64,000 nucleotides of DNA from Sphingomonas radiodurans (GTDB lineage Bacteria; Pseudomonadota; Alphaproteobacteria; Sphingomonadales; Sphingomonadaceae), in the NCBI RefSeq assembly GCF_020866845.1, contig NZ_CP086594.1:744001-808000 (forward strand), written 5' to 3'. Under the pieces are notes generated by a model that saw only the letters and a program-made list of their open reading frames with translations, was not told where the DNA came from and did not search any database. A program made the translations under genes and the position numbers. Positions 8,429-17,782 of this stretch are shown here, piece after piece (positions within the stretch are counted from its first letter, which is position 1; the number at the start of each line of letters is the position of its first letter).

Positions 8429-9850
8429 TCAACGCGACACGATGGCAATCGCAAGATCACGCACCACCGGCCCGATCGCGGCCCGCAGCACCCCGCCCGA
8501 ACTTGTCACATCGGGCAGCGCGGTCGCTCGCGCTGCCCGCGTGTCGAACACCGTGATGGCATAATCACCATCGGCTAGCCCCGGTACATCGAGCATCGCC
8601 GGCGCCGCCGCATCCGCCCCGAGCATCGTCCCGTCGCGCGCCAGCCGATCGGTCCGCACCACCCAGGCGATTGCCTGCCGCGCGTCCCCGCAGCCAACCG
8701 TCGCCACGCCCGGATCGTCGCAGTGAAGCTCGTCAGACACGTTCCGCCGCTGAAAAGTATCCCAGTCAATCAACGGCAGAAACGCCGCCAGCCCGCGCTG
8801 CGCCACCCGCATCCCCGCCGTCAGAACATGCGGATGCCGGTTCGGCCAGCGCATCCCGCCCCCGGAGCCGCCGCTCGCCAGATGCGCCCATTGGATATGC
8901 CGGAAATATTCGTCGTCGAACGCCTCCGACAGCGTCCGCTTCTTGTCCTTGAAACTGTGGATCGGGCCATGTTCCGAATCGAACACGGGCCGCGCCCGCC
9001 CCGCCTCGGCAACGGCCGTGCGCATCAGCCGCGCAACTGCGAGCGCCGGCGCCACGGTATCGCGCGGCGCATCGATCGTGCCCTTCTCGTAGAGGTGGGT
9101 ATTGGCGAAATCGAGCGCGGGGTGGCGAAAGATTGCCTCCGCCATCATCGGATGGTTGATCAACTCGGGCCCGAAGACCGACACCGTCTGCAGATTGGCC
9201 CAGCCACGTTGCGCAATCTCGTGCTCCCGCAGCCACGGCGCGATATCGTCGATGAACGGAGTGGCGCTCGCTGGATCGTTGCCGCCATGCGCGGGGTGGA
9301 TCTCATTCCAAATATCCCACGCGAACAGCGCCGGGCTCGCGCCCCAGCGGTCGCTCGCGAATGCCAGCCTAGTCTTGATCGCCGCGCGCATCTCGGGATC
9401 GGTCAACCACGCGCGACGGCTGGCGCACGGGCCGCCATTCGCCCGGTTGTAGGGATGATGGCGCCACCGGATCCACATGAAGAAGGTGTCGTACGGCGTC
9501 AGCAACACGCGCATGCCCGCGCGCTCGAGCAAGACGAACAGGTCATCCCAGAACTGCACCATGTGGCCCACGAACTTGCCCGCGGGCCGCTCGAGATAGC
9601 GATGCTCGCCATGGCAATATTCCAGCATCAGCCGAATGCAGGTCACGCCATGATCGCGCAGCCAGACTAGGTGCTGCTCCACCGCCGCCATGTCGCGGCG
9701 GCGGAACAGCGGCGCCAGTTCGGGCCAAGTCACCGCATCATTGTGGCCGATCGGCGTCCACGTCGCGCCGGCTTCGGTCACAAAATACGGCGCGCCGGGC
9801 GCCACGTGAATGCGGGTAAGCGGCGCTGACGCCTGATTTTGGACGGACAC
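8429..9850 (-). CDS. Glycoside hydrolase (GH5-like TIM barrel) family protein
   Basis: A protein of about 473 residues resembling cellulase/mannanase-type GH-A enzymes. The likely acid/base is Glu183 (FAWDIWNEIHPAH) and the likely nucleophile Glu293 (VFDSEHGPIHSF), both placed as on strands 4 and 7 of a TIM barrel; the N-terminus (FVTEAGATWTPIGHNDA) matches the fold entry of such proteins. A C-terminal beta-rich domain follows. No signal peptide is seen, so it may be cytoplasmic. The start is unclear: GTG at 9850 is used here, but the frame is open to a TTG at 9937. Substrate unknown. Confidence 0.75.
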   Translation of the reverse strand: MSVQNQASAPLTRIHVAPGAPYFVTEAGATWTPIGHNDAVTWPELAPLFRRRDMAAVEQHLVWLRDHGVTCIRLMLEYCHGEHRYLERPAGKFVGHMVQFWDDLFVLLERAGMRVLLTPYDTFFMWIRWRHHPYNRANGGPCASRRAWLTDPEMRAAIKTRLAFASDRWGASPALFAWDIWNEIHPAHGGNDPASATPFIDDIAPWLREHEIAQRGWANLQTVSVFGPELINHPMMAEAIFRHPALDFANTHLYEKGTIDAPRDTVAPALAVARLMRTAVAEAGRARPVFDSEHGPIHSFKDKKRTLSEAFDDEYFRHIQWAHLASGGSGGGMRWPNRHPHVLTAGMRVAQRGLAAFLPLIDWDTFQRRNVSDELHCDDPGVATVGCGDARQAIAWVVRTDRLARDGTMLGADAAAPAMLDVPGLADGDYAITVFDTRAARATALPDVTSSGGVLRAAIGPVVRDLAIAIVSR

Positions 9851-9978
9851 GAAGCGCGAATTAGCCGGAGTTCGCAAACTTCGCCACGATCCACGGCAAT
9901 GATCCGGAAAAGACGGAGCTAAGTGTGTCGCCTCCAAAATAATGTGGCTGATCTAAAGTAACTTCTTGTAGCTTATCA

Positions 9979-10004
9979 GGAACTTCCGCTTGATCTGTCG
10001 TGTT
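9979..10004 (+). promoter_or_regulatory. Candidate EcfG (general stress sigma factor) promoter
   Basis: GGAAC at 9979-9983 is followed after 17 bases by TGTT at 10001-10004. The known alphaproteobacterial EcfG consensus is GGAAC with a 16-17 base spacer and CGTT, so this differs by one base. It lies about 30 bases before the ATG of the DUF4142 gene, a family often in the general stress regulon. Inference from motif match only. Confidence 0.4.
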
Positions 10005-10033
10005 CGCGATGGATCAACAACGGAAGATATTCC

Positions 10034-10570
10034 ATGATCAAGTTATTCAGCGCGAGCCTTGTCCTCGCCCTCTCAACCACAGCCGTGGCGCAGACCCCAC
10101 CCCCGCCGCCGCCGCCCGAGGCGAAGAGCCAGGCGATGCCCTATGTGATGGCTGCAGGGCGCAGCGATCTCTACGAGATCAATTCGAGCCAGATCGCGTT
10201 GGAAAAGTCGCAAACGCCGGCGATCCGCAAATATGCGCAGATGCTGATCATGCATCACCAGAAGACCACCACCGCGACGATGAAAGCCGCGCGCCGCGCG
10301 AAGCTGGACCCGACCCCGCCAATGCTAGATCCAGGCGCAACTGCGTCGATCAACGAGCTTCAGTCGGCGCAACAGACCGATTTTGACCGGCTCTACATCG
10401 CGCAGCAAATCCCGGCGCACCAGGCCGCGCTCGATCTGCACACCAGCTACGCGTCGGGCGGTGACCAGCCTCCGCTGCGCACGTCGGCAAAGGCCGCCGC
10501 ACCGGTCGTGAAGCGTCACCTCGACGCTGCAATGAAGATGCAGAACGGTGGCACAACAAATCGGATGTAA
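10034..10570 (+). CDS. DUF4142 domain secreted protein
   Basis: A 178-residue exported protein: signal peptide at residues 1-20 (ending VAQ), a proline-rich linker, then a helical ferritin-like DUF4142 domain (SDLYEINSSQIALEKS, then YAQMLIMHHQKTT, then QIPAHQAALDLHTSYA). The family is periplasmic and often induced in stationary phase or by stress; no enzymatic role is known. GGAAG precedes the ATG by 7 bases and a candidate EcfG promoter lies upstream. It is a single gene converging on the diguanylate cyclase gene across a strong hairpin. Confidence 0.88.
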   Translation: MIKLFSASLVLALSTTAVAQTPPPPPPPEAKSQAMPYVMAAGRSDLYEINSSQIALEKSQTPAIRKYAQMLIMHHQKTTTATMKAARRAKLDPTPPMLDPGATASINELQSAQQTDFDRLYIAQQIPAHQAALDLHTSYASGGDQPPLRTSAKAAAPVVKRHLDAAMKMQNGGTTNRM

Positions 10571-10584
10571 ATTCTAATGGCAGG

Positions 10585-10610
10585 CGCGCTCCGCACGCGA
10601 GCGGAGCGCG
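10585..10610. terminator. Perfect hairpin between convergent genes
   Basis: A 10-base perfect inverted repeat (CGCGCTCCGC and GCGGAGCGCG) with the loop ACGCGA sits exactly in the 40 bases between the DUF4142 stop and the diguanylate cyclase stop. There is no T tract on either side, so it is a candidate bidirectional terminator or transcript-end stabiliser rather than a classical intrinsic terminator. Confidence 0.6.
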
Positions 10611-12092
10611 TCAGGCCGTGCGCGTGATCGGAACCACGTAGCCGGCCGCATTGATTAGCCCGGCCCGGCCGGCAATCGCGCCAGTGCCGCGGCGCAGTCG
10701 TTTCGCACGGTAAAGCGCCTGATCGGCGCACTTCAGCACGGACGAGCGATCGGGGTTTTCCGCATCCACGATACAGGCGCCGATCGTCGTCGATACCGCA
10801 ATGCTCCCGTGGTCGGCGGGCACATCATGTCGAAGGTCGCCCAGAAGTCGCTCGATGCTAGGCACCAGGCGCTCGCGTGCCGCAGCGCCCTGAAGCAAAA
10901 GCACGAACTCGTCGCCACCTAGCCGCGCACCGAAGAACTCGCCGAGGTAAGTTACCCCACGCAGCTTCGCCGCCATCAGCCGCAGCACTTCGTCGCCTGC
11001 GGCATGGCCGAGCCGGTCGTTCACGTCCTTGAACCGATCAAGATCAAGGATCGCGACCGTGAGCTGGCTCGCGTCCGTCTGGCTCTTCGCAATGGCCGCA
11101 TCCAACCGATTGTTGAACGCCCGGCGAGTCGCCAGCCCGGTCAACTCATCCGTATGCGCCACTTCGTGCAGCCGCCGCTCAAGCCGATACCGATCCGTAA
11201 TGTCCTGGATCACACCGATGATGGCGACCGGGCGCCCGTCGCGCAGTTCGGGTTCACCCATGGTCCGCACACGTCGCAGATCGCCGGTGGCTGTGAAAAA
11301 ATCGCACTCCATATCCCACGACCGGCCGCTTCCGACGCAGTTAGCAATCGCCGCGTCCAGCAGCACGCGATCGGCCGCCGGGTAGAAGTCGAGCGCCGTC
11401 TGCAGCGACGGGTCTTCACCAACATCCAGCCCGTGGATAGCGTAGGTCTGCGGGGACCAATGTGCGACTTTGGTATTGAGATCGAGTCGCCACGAACCAA
11501 CCCGAGCCATCCGCTCGGCCTGCTGCAACAGCCGCTGCGTCCGTTCGATCTCGATCAATGCCTGCTGACGTTCGAGCGCGAGGCGCAGATTGCGCGAACT
11601 TGTGCGTCGAGATTCAAGCAGCGCCTCCACCACGCGTCCCAAACCGCGCAGCATCTCAAGGTTCTCAGGTGACGGATCTTGCGGCTCGTCACCAATGACG
11701 CACAGCGTTCCGATCGGCAGCGGCGGGCCGCCGGGCACGGCGCTCGCGCGCAGCGGCACGCCGGCATAGAAGCGCACGTGCGGCGCATCGACGACGAACG
11801 GATTGTCGATAAACCGCGAGTCCAGCAGCGCGTCGCGAACGACCAGCGTGTCGTCCGCCGCCACTGCGTGCGTGCAGAATGAGATATCGCGCGCGGTTTC
11901 CAAATCGTCGAATCCGCACCGCGCCTTGAACCACTGGCGATCAGCATCGATCAACGACACCGAACCCATTTGGCAGCCGAATAGGCGGCTCGCCGCGATC
12001 ACGATCGCGTCGAACTCCTCCTCCGGCGGGGTGTCGAGAACTTCTAGCGCGCGAAGTGCTTCGAGACGCAGCTGTTCGGTCGCAAGCTTCAT
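10611..12092 (-). CDS. GAF-PAS-GGDEF diguanylate cyclase
   Basis: A 493-residue signalling protein. Domains in order are GAF (about 20-155, with the QWFKARCGFDD and SFCTHAV segments), a short coiled linker, PAS (about 185-300, ending IGVIQDITDRYRLE) and GGDEF (about 310-470). The cyclase signature is intact (RLGGDEFVLLL) and is preceded by DLDRFKDVNDRLGH, so c-di-GMP synthesis is likely. No RxxD inhibitory site is obvious in front of GGDEF. There is no membrane segment, so sensing is cytoplasmic. The ATG at 12092 has AAGG 7 bases upstream; a GTG 18 bases further out is the alternative. Confidence 0.92.
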   Translation of the reverse strand: MKLATEQLRLEALRALEVLDTPPEEEFDAIVIAASRLFGCQMGSVSLIDADRQWFKARCGFDDLETARDISFCTHAVAADDTLVVRDALLDSRFIDNPFVVDAPHVRFYAGVPLRASAVPGGPPLPIGTLCVIGDEPQDPSPENLEMLRGLGRVVEALLESRRTSSRNLRLALERQQALIEIERTQRLLQQAERMARVGSWRLDLNTKVAHWSPQTYAIHGLDVGEDPSLQTALDFYPAADRVLLDAAIANCVGSGRSWDMECDFFTATGDLRRVRTMGEPELRDGRPVAIIGVIQDITDRYRLERRLHEVAHTDELTGLATRRAFNNRLDAAIAKSQTDASQLTVAILDLDRFKDVNDRLGHAAGDEVLRLMAAKLRGVTYLGEFFGARLGGDEFVLLLQGAAARERLVPSIERLLGDLRHDVPADHGSIAVSTTIGACIVDAENPDRSSVLKCADQALYRAKRLRRGTGAIAGRAGLINAAGYVVPITRTA

Positions 12093-12173
12093 ATGCGGAC
12101 CTTGGCGCACCGCGGGTTAGGTGCGAGTTAACGTCGCTACCCGCCGGTACCCTTCTTTCGCACGAGGAGCGGA

Positions 12174-12707
12174 TCACCGCAGCGGCTTCTTCTCCAGCTT
12201 TCGTGCCAGCGTCCGCCGATGCATCCCCAGTCGTCGCGCGGTCTCGGAAATGTTGAACCCGGTCTCCGCGAGCGTCTCGTTAATGCGCTCCCATTCCAGC
12301 GTCTTGATCGATGTGGTGCGCCCGTCGATCGGCACCGTCGCATTGCCGCTCACCTTGCCGAACGCCGCCTCGATATCGTCGGTGTTCGATGGCTTGGCGA
12401 GATAGTGCGATGCGCCCAGCTTGATCGCCTCAACCGCCGTCGCGATGCTCGCAAAGCCGGTCAGCACCACGATCATCAGCGCCGGATCGAACGCATGGAG
12501 CCGCTTCACGCAACCGAGTCCGGAGGCATTGCCAAGCTTCAGGTCGACCACCGCGAACGCCGGCTGCGCCTCGCCGAGCACCTCCTCCATCTCGTCGGGG
12601 CTATGCGCGACCCACACCAGATAGCCACGCCGCTCGAACGATCGCTGCAACGTGCGCGCGAAAGTCACGTCATCCTCGACGATCAGCAGCCGGCGCGGCG
12701 CCTCCAT
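12174..12707 (-). CDS. regA: RegA/PrrA/ActR-type redox response regulator
   Basis: A 177-residue response regulator made of a receiver domain (phospho-acceptor D55 in AVVDLKLGN, acidic pocket near D12/D13, K in LAKPSN) and a short linker to a Fis-type helix-turn-helix (ISETARRLGMHRRTLARKL). This two-part layout without an AAA+ domain is the RegA/PrrA/ActR family, global regulators of respiration and redox balance in alphaproteobacteria. Its ATG overlaps the stop of the sensor kinase gene (TGATG), a sign of translational coupling. It is the last gene of the leftward cyo operon. Confidence 0.93.
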   Translation of the reverse strand: MEAPRRLLIVEDDVTFARTLQRSFERRGYLVWVAHSPDEMEEVLGEAQPAFAVVDLKLGNASGLGCVKRLHAFDPALMIVVLTGFASIATAVEAIKLGASHYLAKPSNTDDIEAAFGKVSGNATVPIDGRTTSIKTLEWERINETLAETGFNISETARRLGMHRRTLARKLEKKPLR

Positions 12708-14020
12708 CACGCCGCCCCGCCGCGAGATGCGGCAAGAGGCAGGACGAGCCGCACCTCCGCGCCGCCGGCGGCGCGGTTCAGCGCCTCCAGCCGCCCGCCG
12801 AGCCGCCGCGCAACGTTGCTCGCGAGGAACAGCCCGACGCCGTGCCCCGCCCCCTTGCTCGAATGATACGGTTTCCCAACCGTCGCCAGCTGAGCCTCGC
12901 CGAAGCCGGCACCCTCATCGACGACGCTGATCGTCAGATCGTCCGCGTCACGCGTCGCGATCAGCCCGACACTCCACGGACAAGCCTCGGCGGCATTGTC
13001 GAGCAGATTGCCGATCGCCTGGCGCAGCGCCGGCCCAGCGACCACCGCAGCATCGTCGAGCCCGTCGAGCGCAACGTCGAGCGGCACGGTGGGATGGGCC
13101 TGGCGCCAGCTTGCCACCACTTCTTTCAGGAACGCTCGCGCGCCGACGCTCTCCATCGCCTCGCCGCGCGGCTCGCCAGCGGAATGCAGGATGTCGCTGA
13201 CGATCGCCTTGCAGCGCTGCACCTCGGCCTGCATCACATCGATCTCGCCCGCGAGTTCTGGGTCGGCAGCGAGTTTGGGAATGCGCCGCCAATCGCTCAG
13301 GATCACCGCCAGCGAGGCGAGCGGCGTGCCTAACTCATGCGCCGCGCCGCTAGCGAACAGCCCCATCCGCACGATCCCGTCTTCCTCCGCGGTCTGCCGT
13401 CGCAGATCGGCCAGATAGGCGTCGCGCGCGCGCAGGTTACGGCTGATCCGAGTCACGAACATTGTCAGCAGGATGCCGTTCAACGCGAAGCTGATCCATG
13501 CACCGAGCGCGTCGAGGCCATCGACCAAAGGCAGCAGATCCGCGGGATAGGGAAGCGGCGCGCCGTACGTCGCCAGCGCGGCATAGCACAGCGCGGTTAC
13601 GGCGAAGAGCACCCACACCGACCACGTCGCCAGCAGGATCGCGCCGAGCACGACCTGCAGCAGGTACAGCGAGATGAAGGGATTGGTCGCGCCGCCGCTA
13701 AGCGAAAGCTGCGCCGTCAGCGACCCAACGTCGAACAACAGCGCCAGCAGAAGCTCGACATTGGTTACGCGATGCCGAGACAGCAACAGCGCGCTCACCA
13801 GATTGGCTAGCGCCAGCAGCGCCACCACGCCCAGCATCGGCAGCAGCGGCAGCGGCACGCCCAGCACCAGATCGACGAACAGAATGGTGAGCAACTGCCC
13901 TGCAACCGCGATCCAGCGCAGCTGCACCAGCTGGCGCATATTCTCGGCCGCGACTGCATCGTCGGGTGGCCCCGCAGCGGAGCGCGTACCCCGAGTAAGC
14001 GCCAGCAGCGGCACGTCCAT
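12707..14020 (-). CDS. regB: RegB/PrrB/ActS-type redox sensor histidine kinase
   Basis: A 437-residue membrane sensor kinase. About six transmembrane segments fill residues 33-195, and the conserved quinone-box motif GGATNPF is at 109-115. The H-box is ASGAAHELGTPL with H228, and the RegB-type redox cysteine is present as C270 in VQRCKAIVSDIL. The ATPase domain shows the N box (LLDNAAEA) and G boxes (DEGAGFG, GHGVGLFLA). RegB is inhibited by oxidised quinone and by oxidation of this Cys. The ATG at 14020 overlaps the SURF1 stop (TGATG); upstream in-frame codons lie within SURF1 and are not used. Confidence 0.93.
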   Translation of the reverse strand: MDVPLLALTRGTRSAAGPPDDAVAAENMRQLVQLRWIAVAGQLLTILFVDLVLGVPLPLLPMLGVVALLALANLVSALLLSRHRVTNVELLLALLFDVGSLTAQLSLSGGATNPFISLYLLQVVLGAILLATWSVWVLFAVTALCYAALATYGAPLPYPADLLPLVDGLDALGAWISFALNGILLTMFVTRISRNLRARDAYLADLRRQTAEEDGIVRMGLFASGAAHELGTPLASLAVILSDWRRIPKLAADPELAGEIDVMQAEVQRCKAIVSDILHSAGEPRGEAMESVGARAFLKEVVASWRQAHPTVPLDVALDGLDDAAVVAGPALRQAIGNLLDNAAEACPWSVGLIATRDADDLTISVVDEGAGFGEAQLATVGKPYHSSKGAGHGVGLFLASNVARRLGGRLEALNRAAGGAEVRLVLPLAASRGGAA

Positions 14021-14724
14021 CACGTGCGTCCCCCAGACGGCGCCCGCCTGCGCAAAACAATTACGGCCCCCGAAAGGCTCAGCACCGCAAGCCCGAACCA
14101 AGTGAGCGAATACATCAGATGATTGTTGCGAAACGCGATCACGGTCAGCCCGCCCACCGGATATCCTCCCGGATTGGGCGCAGCGTCCGCATCGACGAAG
14201 AATGGCGCCACGCCGGTCAGCCTCCGCGCTCGCGCAATCGCCGCAACATCGCGCGAATACCAGCGATCCACGACCGGATCGTTGCGCCGCAGGAATCCAC
14301 CACCCGGCTCACTCTCGCGCATGAGGCCGGTGATCGTCGCAAGACCATCCGAAAGCGTTTGCGCCTCCTGCTTGGCAGGAACGAAGCCGCGGTTAATCAA
14401 CACAATCGTCTGATCGGGTCGCTCGCCACCAGTAATCACCAGCGGCGTCATCACCCAAAACCCAGCTCCCCGCTCAGTCACCGCCTGCACCAGCGTCTCG
14501 CGATCATGCAGCCATCGCCCGGACACCCGCACCCGCCGATACGCATTGTCACCATTCCAGGCAGCACGCCCTGGCAGCGGGGTCGGCACCGCGCGTACCC
14601 GTGCCTCCACCTTCGCGATCAGCTCGAGCTTCCACGCCCGCCGCTCCACCTGCCACACCCCGAGTGCCGCAAACCCCGCCGCCAGCACCATGCACAGCGT
14701 CGCGAAAGCCCAGCGGCGCACCAA
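14020..14724 (-). CDS. SURF1 family oxidase assembly protein
   Basis: A 234-residue SURF1/Shy1-like protein with two transmembrane helices, one at each end (about 5-25 and 205-225), and a periplasmic loop with the family blocks GVWQVERRAWK, VLINRGFVP and HLMYSLTWFGLA. SURF1 proteins help insert haem into terminal oxidases; lying right behind cyoABCD it probably serves this quinol oxidase. The start is TTG at 14724 or GTG at 14721, both downstream of AAGGA. It overlaps regB by the TGATG junction. Confidence 0.92.
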   Translation of the reverse strand: MVRRWAFATLCMVLAAGFAALGVWQVERRAWKLELIAKVEARVRAVPTPLPGRAAWNGDNAYRRVRVSGRWLHDRETLVQAVTERGAGFWVMTPLVITGGERPDQTIVLINRGFVPAKQEAQTLSDGLATITGLMRESEPGGGFLRRNDPVVDRWYSRDVAAIARARRLTGVAPFFVDADAAPNPGGYPVGGLTVIAFRNNHLMYSLTWFGLAVLSLSGAVIVLRRRAPSGGRT

Positions 14725-14733
14725 GCGGTGTCC

Positions 14734-15105
14734 TTACATCCCCGCCATGTCGCCGCTCATCGGCATCATGTTGTTGTTGAGGTGGTACATGATCCACAAG
14801 GATCCAGCGATCACGATAGTCACGATCACCACCGTGAAGATCAGCGCCATCAACGTCCAGCCACCCTCCGCGCGCGGATTAACGTGCAAGAAGAAGTAGG
14901 TGTGAACCACGATCTGCACCAGCGCGAGCGCAATCACGAGGATTGCAGTAATCTGCCGGTCAGCCAGCACGCCAGACATCACGAGCCAGAACGGGATTGC
15001 GGTCAGCACTGCCGAAAGCAAAAAGCCGATCACATAGCCACGACGCGAGCCGTGGCCATGGCCGCCATCCGGCGCCGGGGCGTTCTGGGCTTGATGAGCG
15101 CTCAT
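14734..15105 (-). CDS. cyoD: Cytochrome o ubiquinol oxidase subunit IV
   Basis: A 123-residue inner membrane protein with three transmembrane helices and the subunit IV signature (RRGYVIGFLLSAVLTAIPFW, then VHTYFFLHVNPRAEG, then IMYHLNNNMM). It assists assembly of the CuB site of the bo3-type oxidase. The ATG at 15105 overlaps the cyoC stop (ATGA), which fixes the start despite a longer open frame upstream. Subunits I, II and III lie immediately upstream in the same operon. Confidence 0.95.
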   Translation of the reverse strand: MSAHQAQNAPAPDGGHGHGSRRGYVIGFLLSAVLTAIPFWLVMSGVLADRQITAILVIALALVQIVVHTYFFLHVNPRAEGGWTLMALIFTVVIVTIVIAGSLWIMYHLNNNMMPMSGDMAGM

Positions 15106-15770
15106 CGCACTACTCCGAGCAGATAGACGAAGGTGAAGACGCCGATCCATACGACGTCGAGCAGATGCCAGAACATGCTGAGGCACATCAGCCGGCGCTT
15201 GTTGTCTTCGATCAGCCCGCGCTGCCCGACCTGCACCAGCATCACGACGATCCAAACCAACCCGACGGTAACATGCAGCCCATGCGTGCCGACGAGCGTG
15301 AAGAACGCCGAAAGGAATGCGCTACGCAGCGGGCTCGCACCCTCGCCGATCAACGTCGCAAACTCATACAGCTCAATGCCGACGAATGCCGCACCGAACA
15401 GCCCGGTAATCGCGAGCCAGATCTGTGTGGTGCGGGCCTTGCCCTCCTCCATCGCGATCATCGCCATGCCGCACGTGATCGACGAGATTAACAGCATCGC
15501 AGTATTGAGCGCCACGAGCGGCAGCTCGAAAATCTGCCGCGGCGCCGGTCCACCGGCATAACTCGTGCTCAGCACGCCATAGGTGGCGAACAGCGTCGCG
15601 AAGATGAGCGCATCGCTCATCAGGTAGATCCAAAAACCCAGCATGGTGCCGCCGGAACTGTGATCGTTCTCGTCGGCCTCCGTCTGGTAGAAGATCGGCG
15701 GTGCGGCGTCGGCGGCAGCGGTCGGGGCTTCGGTCATGGCGGCGTCGGCCGTGGGGGCGTGCGTCGTCAT
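15102..15770 (-). CDS. cyoC: Cytochrome o ubiquinol oxidase subunit III
   Basis: A 222-residue protein with five transmembrane helices after a flexible, alanine/proline-rich N-terminus of about 35 residues that is longer than in Escherichia coli. Family blocks are MLGFWIYLMSDALIF, FVGIELYEF, LVGTHGLHVTVGL and CLSMFWHLLDVVWI. It starts 1 base after the cyoB stop and overlaps cyoD by 4 bases, so the four subunits are tightly coupled. Confidence 0.95.
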   Translation of the reverse strand: MTTHAPTADAAMTEAPTAAADAAPPIFYQTEADENDHSSGGTMLGFWIYLMSDALIFATLFATYGVLSTSYAGGPAPRQIFELPLVALNTAMLLISSITCGMAMIAMEEGKARTTQIWLAITGLFGAAFVGIELYEFATLIGEGASPLRSAFLSAFFTLVGTHGLHVTVGLVWIVVMLVQVGQRGLIEDNKRRLMCLSMFWHLLDVVWIGVFTFVYLLGVVR

Positions 15771-15771
15771 C

Positions 15772-17766
15772 TCAGGCCCTCGCCAGCTCGGCCGCCGCGC
15801 GCTCGGTCTGCGCGACTTCCTCGGCCGGGATGTGATAGTCCCGATCGTAGTTGAAGGTGTGGCCGATCGACACGACGATCAACGCGACGAACGAAGCCGC
15901 CGCCAGCCACCAGATGTACCACACCATCGCAAAGCCCAGCACCAGCGCCAGCCCGGACAGGATCACGCCCGCGCCGGAATTGCGCGGCATGTGGATCGGG
16001 CGGTAACCCTTCGCCGGCACTTCGTGGCCGCGATCCTTCATGTCGTGCCACGCGTCGAGCTCGTGGACCATCGGCTGGAATGCGAAGTTATAGTGCGGCG
16101 GCGGCGAGCTGGTCGACCATTCGAGCGTGCGGCCGTTCCACGGATCGCCCGTCGTGTCGCGCAGCTTGTCGCGGTTCCGAATGCTCACGAACAGCTGGAT
16201 CACGAACGCGCCGATCCCGATCGCGATGATGAACGCACCGATCATCGCCGTGATGAACAGCGGCTGCAGCGTCGTATCGTCGAGATGCCGCAGTCGGCGC
16301 GTCACGCCCATCAGCCCGGCGATGTACATCGGCGTCCAGGCGACCCAGTATCCGATGACCCAGCCCCAGAAGTGGATCTTCCCCCAGAAAGGATCGAGCT
16401 TGAAACCGAACGCCTTGGGAAACCAATATTCGATCGCCGCGAACAACCCGAACACCACGCCGCCAATGATCACATTATGGAAATGCGCCACCAGGAACAG
16501 CGAGTTGTGCAGCACGAAGTCCGCCGGCGGCACGGCCAGCAGCACGCCCGTCATGCCGCCGACCGTGAAGGTCAGCAGGAAGGCGACGACCCACATCATC
16601 GGCAACTCGAAGCGGATCTGCCCGCGATACATCGTGAACAGCCAGTTGAAGATCTTCGCGCCGGTCGGGATGGAGATTACCATCGTGGCGATGCCGAAAA
16701 AGCTGTTGACGCTCGCGCCCGATCCCATGGTGAAGAAATGGTGCAGCCACACCAGGAACGACAGGATCGTGATGACGACAGTGGCGTAGACCATCGACGT
16801 ATAGCCGAACAGCCGCTTGCCAGTGAAGGTCGATGTAATTTCCGAATAGATGCCAAACACTGGCAGGATGAGGACGTAGACCTCCGGATGGCCCCAGATC
16901 CACACCAGGTTCCAGTACATCATGGCGTTGCCGCCCAGATCGTTGGTGAAGAAGTTCGTGCCGACGTAGCGGTCGAGCATCAGCATCCCGAACGTCGCCG
17001 TCAGGATCGGGAAGATCGCTACCACCAGCACGTTGCTGCACAGCGCGGTCCATACGAACACTGGCATCTTCATCATCGTCATGCCCGGCGCGCGCATCTT
17101 GATGATCGTGACGACCATGTTGATGCCCGACAGCGTCGTGCCGATGCCCGCGATCTGCAACGCCCACAGGTAATAGTCCGGCCCGGTATCCGGGCTGTTC
17201 TGCAGGTTGGCGACCGGCACATAGTTGAGCCAGCCCGCGCGGCTGAACTCGCCGACGAACAGCGACACCATCACCAGCAGCGCGCCGGCCACCGTCAGCC
17301 AGAAGCTAAAGTTGTTGAGGAACGGGAACGCCACGTCACGCGCGCCGATCTGCAACGGCATCACATAATTGACGATGCCGACGATCAGCGGAATCGCGAC
17401 GAAGAAGATCATGATCGTGCCGTGCGCGGTGAACACCTGATCATAATGGTGCGCGTCGAGATATCCCTCGTTCGCACCGAACGACAGCGCCTGCTGCGTG
17501 CGCATCATGATCGCGTCGGCAAAGCCGCGCAGCAGCATGATGATGCCCAGGATCATGTACATGATCCCGATCTTCTTGTGGTCGACGCTGGTGAACCATT
17601 CGCGCCACAGCCAGCCCCACAGCCGATACTTCGTCACCGCGCCTACGAGGCCGGTGCCCAGGATCACGACAACGATGAACGTGCCGAGCAGGATCGGTTC
17701 GTGGATCGGGAACGATTCGAAGCTTAGCCGGCCAAAGATCGTCTTCAGGATGGTCTCGTTGAACAT
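15772..17766 (-). CDS. cyoB: Cytochrome o ubiquinol oxidase subunit I
   Basis: A 664-residue haem-copper oxidase subunit I with about 15 transmembrane helices. Haem and CuB ligands are visible in [28 protein letters not shown] and [11 protein letters not shown]. The ubiquinol-site residues known from Escherichia coli are kept in [17 protein letters not shown] and YDQVFTAHG, which supports quinol rather than cytochrome c as electron donor. It reduces oxygen and pumps protons in the cytoplasmic membrane. It lies 16 bases after cyoA. No cyoE (haem O synthase) is present in the operon. Confidence 0.97.
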   Translation of the reverse strand: MFNETILKTIFGRLSFESFPIHEPILLGTFIVVVILGTGLVGAVTKYRLWGWLWREWFTSVDHKKIGIMYMILGIIMLLRGFADAIMMRTQQALSFGANEGYLDAHHYDQVFTAHGTIMIFFVAIPLIVGIVNYVMPLQIGARDVAFPFLNNFSFWLTVAGALLVMVSLFVGEFSRAGWLNYVPVANLQNSPDTGPDYYLWALQIAGIGTTLSGINMVVTIIKMRAPGMTMMKMPVFVWTALCSNVLVVAIFPILTATFGMLMLDRYVGTNFFTNDLGGNAMMYWNLVWIWGHPEVYVLILPVFGIYSEITSTFTGKRLFGYTSMVYATVVITILSFLVWLHHFFTMGSGASVNSFFGIATMVISIPTGAKIFNWLFTMYRGQIRFELPMMWVVAFLLTFTVGGMTGVLLAVPPADFVLHNSLFLVAHFHNVIIGGVVFGLFAAIEYWFPKAFGFKLDPFWGKIHFWGWVIGYWVAWTPMYIAGLMGVTRRLRHLDDTTLQPLFITAMIGAFIIAIGIGAFVIQLFVSIRNRDKLRDTTGDPWNGRTLEWSTSSPPPHYNFAFQPMVHELDAWHDMKDRGHEVPAKGYRPIHMPRNSGAGVILSGLALVLGFAMVWYIWWLAAASFVALIVVSIGHTFNYDRDYHIPAEEVAQTERAAAELARA

Positions 17767-17782
17767 CGTTGCTCCGAGCGGC

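Noticed and set aside
15736..17727. Long open frame on the plus strand opposite cyoB
   Set aside because: It mirrors the codon pattern of cyoB, is rich in Arg/His/Asp, and shows no domain or ribosome-binding site. Such frames are expected opposite long GC-rich genes.
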